Assembly: GCA_020137815.1 (NCBI GenBank)
Contig: CM035362.1
Location: 1,113,793 to 1,177,792 of the forward strand
DNA: 64,000 nt
Origin: Hormiphora californensis
Lineage: Eukaryota; Ctenophora; Tentaculata; Cydippida; Pleurobrachiidae
Reading direction: 5' to 3'
The translations under genes and the position numbers were made by a program. The first letter of the stretch is position 1; every line of letters starts with the position of its first letter. The notes under the pieces were generated by a model. It made no database searches, had not been told where the DNA came from, and worked only from the letters and a program-made list of their open reading frames with translations. Shown piece after piece: positions 60,271-64,000 of the stretch.

Positions 60271-61331
60271 ATGATTGAGTTTTTCTTAAAATGTTCAAAC
60301 AATGTTTGGTGACACAGCGGGCTGAGTTGTAAGAGAGGTTAGGGCGCCACCAAAAACAATGTTTTTATGTATCTAGAGACTTCTAAAGATCCAACAGTTC
60401 ATTGTGTCGCTGTATCAGAATGGAAAGTTTCCAACTGAACGTTCTGAGAACTGAGCTGAGAACAAAACCATCCATTTCTAATTGAGTCTCTTGTTATGCA
60501 ACCCCTGAAAGGCATCACGCTGACCCATACTCATCCCTTTTGTCTCCAGTACAATGTACTAGTATACGAATTGTACTAGTATACGCCTAGAACTCGTTGG
60601 GTGAGCTGACACGCTGACTATACTGATTGCCTGTTAGTCCAGCCTGTAATTTATCCACACGTTTTTCATAATGCTATGAGAAATATATTATTTAGGCCGG
60701 CTTCTGCACGTGATGATATATGGGTCACACTAAGAGAGATATCAGCCCTTCAAATAATAAATATGATCCAATAATGGGCGGGGAGAGCTAGAGAGAAGGA
60801 GCAAAAGAAAGAGAGGGAAGAGCCTTGAAAAGGGTTAGAAAGAGAGGGGGAGTTAGAGGGGGAGAGGCAAGGGACTGCTTGGATAAAGAACTATTTAAAT
60901 TCCCTTCCTACACTAAGAGAGATGAGGGTGAGTTAGAGAGAGAATAGGGAGACTGAAGAGTGATGATATATCACTTGCATTGTGTTTGTTTGCCCCAAAG
61001 ACCTTGTCCTTAGCAAGTCCCATTGCCGTGCCGCCATATTGATATTTGAAATAATTTGTTGTGCCCTAGCAGATATTGGGCAAATAAAACTATCTGTGAT
61101 AAGCAAGGCGAATTTATTTGAATTTGCCCAAAAATACTGAATGTTTTGGTGTATATCCCTAACCTCCCTGTGTTTGTTTTCAAAAAATTACACGTCGAAT
61201 GTTCTCCAGTCAAAGTACATTGTGGAATAGCGGTGTGTATTATAGGCATTCTATGAGGTTTACAAGGTTTGTAAATACCCATTATTAGACTATAATGCCC
61301 GGCTACAATCATCTAACTGTAATTCTCACAG
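60271..61331. other. Intergenic or 5' intronic region between gene D and the next gene
   Basis: No clear exon was found. It has a short inverted pair near 60550-60590 (TACTAGTATACG twice) and a purine-rich patch at 60780-60950. Upstream exons of the gene at 61332-62916 should lie here, but I could not place them. Confidence 0.45.
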
Positions 61332-62916
61332 CCTCGAACTTATATTTTCCGCTTTATTTGTCTTGCGAAATTCTTCTCCAGAGTGGTTTCTCTTGCTCAA
61401 CAATTCCAGGATTTAGGACATCAGGCGATTGCAGCAGACTGTATGAAAAAAGGATTCATAGCACATTCCTTTTAGAATGATTTATGGTGTGGTTTAGCAT
61501 CTTCGCACCAGTCTGTGTGTTCTGTCTCGAACTATTCACGGGTGGATTTGATCGATTCGAAAGCTTTATCTTTTGGCTAAAACTTGGTCCACCGCTCATT
61601 TCTTTTCTGTTCGTTCTCCTCATTGTGCTTATCACCTGGCCTTTCGACAAAAAGTAAGTCTAACATAATTATTCATGGTGAAAAGCGATTTATTTCTTCA
61701 TTTTAATAAAGTTTGCGTTTGAGGGACAGTTGACCTTAGATCTCTCATTTTTAGTTGCAAGTACGATTGTGGACCGAAACACACCAAGGGGCAAGCAAAA
61801 CCCAAGGATTTCCGAAGGGTTTCCCTAAAGGATCTCCCAGTCTCCACTCAACCTAATGATTTCATTGTGTACCCGTCAAATTGTGACGCCATACAGCCTG
61901 TCAATGACGTCACACATCCTGATGATGTCATAGTTCTACCCAGCACGGATGTCATCATGATGAACACATTGGCGCTGTCACAACCACCTCCCCCTTCACC
62001 ACCTCCAATATACACCACAACTGCTATTATGTCGAGCCCTCCAAAACCTGCCAGGAGATCCTTGGCCAGCTCGAAACAGGCCAGTACTAGGGATGATGTC
62101 AGTGAGAAAGATGCTGCGATGGAGAAACCAGCGAAACCCTCCCGCCCTACTAATCTACCATGGTTCATGACATCAAGTAGTGCGGCGCCTGATGTAGAGC
62201 CAGACAGTGCGGCAGGGAGCTCCATCTCACTTTACTGTGATGGAGAGGATAGTGCTGGGCATACCAACGATGGCCTCACCTCATCTGTTCAGGTACCTAG
62301 TATTCGGGATATATTTCAACACAATCCAAAGTCCATGTTTGTTAGTTTGAACCATTTAACATAAAAGAGTAACCTTCAGAGCATACTGAACCATTCTGTG
62401 TTTTAGGTAACTTCAGAGGACGAGATGCTACAAGAACGGCAGAGAAAACTCCTGGGAAAAGAGAGCACGACGGATATCGATGTTAAAAGAGGAAGCTCGG
62501 AGAGTCTCACTCATTCAGACTACTCTGCTCTCAACCACCTTCCCTCCACTATTGACAAGTTGAAGAGAAGCTCCCGCAGTAAGCGTATGCAGCGGCAGCT
62601 GGACCTGTCTATGAGGGTTATTGAGCGAGCTCTATTTCATACGGGAGATATGGACGGTGGTAGTGAGACTAGTGAGGAGGAAGATCTGAAGGGAGTTCCA
62701 GGAAGTTCGAGGAAGGTGGGACCTACTGGCACTATCCCTGGGAATAGTACTGGAACTAAAACACTTGTTCCTACTGAAAATAGTACTGGAACTAAGACAC
62801 TGGATCCGGTGGGCGGTAAAAGTAATGATCAAGAGGGAGATGTGCTAGAGTCTATTGTGAGTGATCTAGATAGTCTGATGGTTGGAATCAATCGGTGGGC
62901 ATCAGACCAAATCTAA
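61332..62916 (+). CDS. 3' part of a membrane protein gene with long polar tail
   Basis: Exons 61332-61440, 61497-61653, 61755-62292 and 62407-62916 join in phase and end at TAA 62914-62916, giving about 437 residues. The first two encode hydrophobic segments: RFICLAKFFSRVVSLA, APVCVFCLELFTGGF and GPPLISFLFVLLIVLITWPF, the last ending with a basic stop-transfer FDKK. The third and fourth encode a long cytosolic-type tail: acidic and Pro-rich stretches (PPPPSPPPIY), KPARRSLASSKQ, basic RSSRSKRMQRQLDLSMRVIE, a repeated STGTKTL motif, and acidic C-terminus DLDSLMVGINRWASDQI. The 5' exons are not identified. It has at least two or three membrane segments; the family is not recognised. The donor after 61440 (GTATGA) is weak, so the first exon is less secure than the rest. 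Confidence 0.65.
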
Positions 62917-62942
62917 CAATAACACATGTCTGTTTGTTTGTA

Positions 62943-63580
62943 CAGTCGGACCCCGATTTAGTGGCCCCCGATTTAGTGGCACCCCGATTTAGTGGCAGGA
63001 TTTTTTTCCCCCAAAAAATTTTTTTGTGAAATTTTTTTGGAAATTTTTTTGAAAATTTTTCAAAGGAATACCAGCCACTTCCGAATCGTGTTTCGAATCG
63101 GTGCTTATCGCATGTCCTGCTGCTAATTACGATTGTCAATGCTTTGATCGGTGCTCCCCATAAATTTTGAGAGAAAAAGGTATTTTGAAATTTTGATACT
63201 TCCTCACCCGCTTAGGGTGCCCCGATTCGGCATGGTATCACGTATCGGTTCGAACCCGCTAATTAGACAGGACATCCAGGAAGCTGCACCGATTCGAAAC
63301 ACAAATCGGACGGGCTGGTATAACTTAGAAAATTTTTCGCAATTTTTTTGAAAAATTTATTTTATAGTTTTCTATTTCTAATCAGAAATGATCATGTCAT
63401 GAATACATGAATATTGCATATAACAGTTAGAGGTGTCTTTAGTCTTAACTCTTAGTATAGCATTTTGGGCATAAAATAGGTTTTTATGGGACACATATGG
63501 CTCACCCCGATTTAGTGGCACCCCGATTTAGTGGCAGGATTGTTTTCCCCCGAGGATGCCACTAAATCGGGGTCCGACTG
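62943..63580. mobile_element. 638-bp CAGTCGG-type TA-flanked element
   Basis: Ends CAGTCGGACCCCGATTTAG and its inverted copy; TA on both sides (62941-62942, 63581-63582). Several internal copies of CCCCGATTTAGTGG. It starts 27 bp after the stop of the gene ending at 62916, so it may supply that gene's 3' untranslated region. No transposase ORF. Confidence 0.9.
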
Positions 63581-63766
63581 TACATTGCAATTGCTGCAAT
63601 TCGGACAATGCATAGCAATCTATTGCCTAAAACGTTAGAATCGAACTGTCAGGATTTAAAAAAATTATTGGATCATGAACGCGATTTTATAACACACTTT
63701 TTGTAAAATGAACATCGATATTTCTATCATACAGTGTACATTTTAGGCATTGACATGTACCACATA

Positions 63767-63939
63767 CAGTCGGACCCCGATTTAGGGGCCCCCGATTTAG
63801 TGGCACCCCGATTTAGGGACAGGATTTTTTTCCCCCGATATAGGAAATTAACCTTATTTGACCCCGATTTAGTGGACACCCCGATTTAGTGGACAAGAGC
63901 CTTTCCCCCGAGGGTGTCCCTAAATCGGGGTCCGACTGT
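63767..63939. mobile_element. 173-bp CAGTCGG-type TA-flanked element
   Basis: Same ends and TA flanks (63765-63766, 63940-63941) as the 638-bp copy, but with a short interior. Confidence 0.9.
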
Positions 63940-64000
63940 ATTTACATATTCAGCTCCAGCTAGATCCGAAATCCGAGATGTTATCACCATTTCAGAAAAC

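Overview
The window is nuclear DNA from an animal with compact, intron-rich genes (GT-AG introns, exons often 25-200 bp), very dense (CT)n/(GA)n tracts, several minisatellites and many short inverted-repeat transposons. The gene content (a TRPM2-type cation channel and a tandem family of small GPI-anchor-type cysteine-rich proteins) fits a metazoan. Gene density and intron size suggest an invertebrate, possibly an early-branching one, but I cannot name the species. Nothing bacterial, organellar or viral was seen.

Layout. (1) 1-4249, plus strand: the last three recognisable exons of an unidentified, disordered protein. (2) 5308-21772, minus strand: a TRPM channel gene of about 37 exons, rebuilt here exon by exon. 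It has the N-terminal TRPM homology region, six membrane segments, pore, TRP helix, coiled coil and a C-terminal NUDT9-like domain. It converges on the first gene. Its introns hold a 1.3 kb TTAA-flanked hairpin element and four minisatellites. (3) About 21.8-28.2 kb: mostly repeats, with one 154-codon minus ORF built on a 45-bp repeat. (4) 28222-32515, minus strand: six in-phase exons of an unknown Ser/Thr/Pro-rich protein, with weaker candidate exons at 35.4 and 41.55 kb. (5) 32.5-45.5 kb: mostly transposon and microsatellite DNA, including an 887-bp TA-flanked hairpin element and a 2.6 kb element with a 9-bp target duplication and a nested palindrome. (6) 45814-60270, plus strand: four tandem paralogues (A-D) of a secreted ten-cysteine protein with a GPI-signal-like tail. 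All share a three-exon structure with identical intron phases. B carries a one-base frameshift. Introns of A and D are swollen by transposons; the one in D is a clear hAT-type element (8-bp target duplication) carrying exon-like segments. (7) 61332-62916, plus strand: the 3' part of a membrane protein gene with a long polar tail. (8) 62943-63939: two copies of a TA-flanked element that also occurs at 41.8 and 56.1 kb.

The most interesting features are the Ly6-like cluster, whose last exons look homogenised and whose A and B members have GAAAGTGAAA motif clusters upstream; the TRPM2-type channel, in which I cannot find the Nudix core although the flanking exons splice in frame without it; and repeated minisatellites that begin at, or duplicate, splice sites. 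Exon ends were read by eye from splice consensus and frame continuity; no alignment or transcript data were available.
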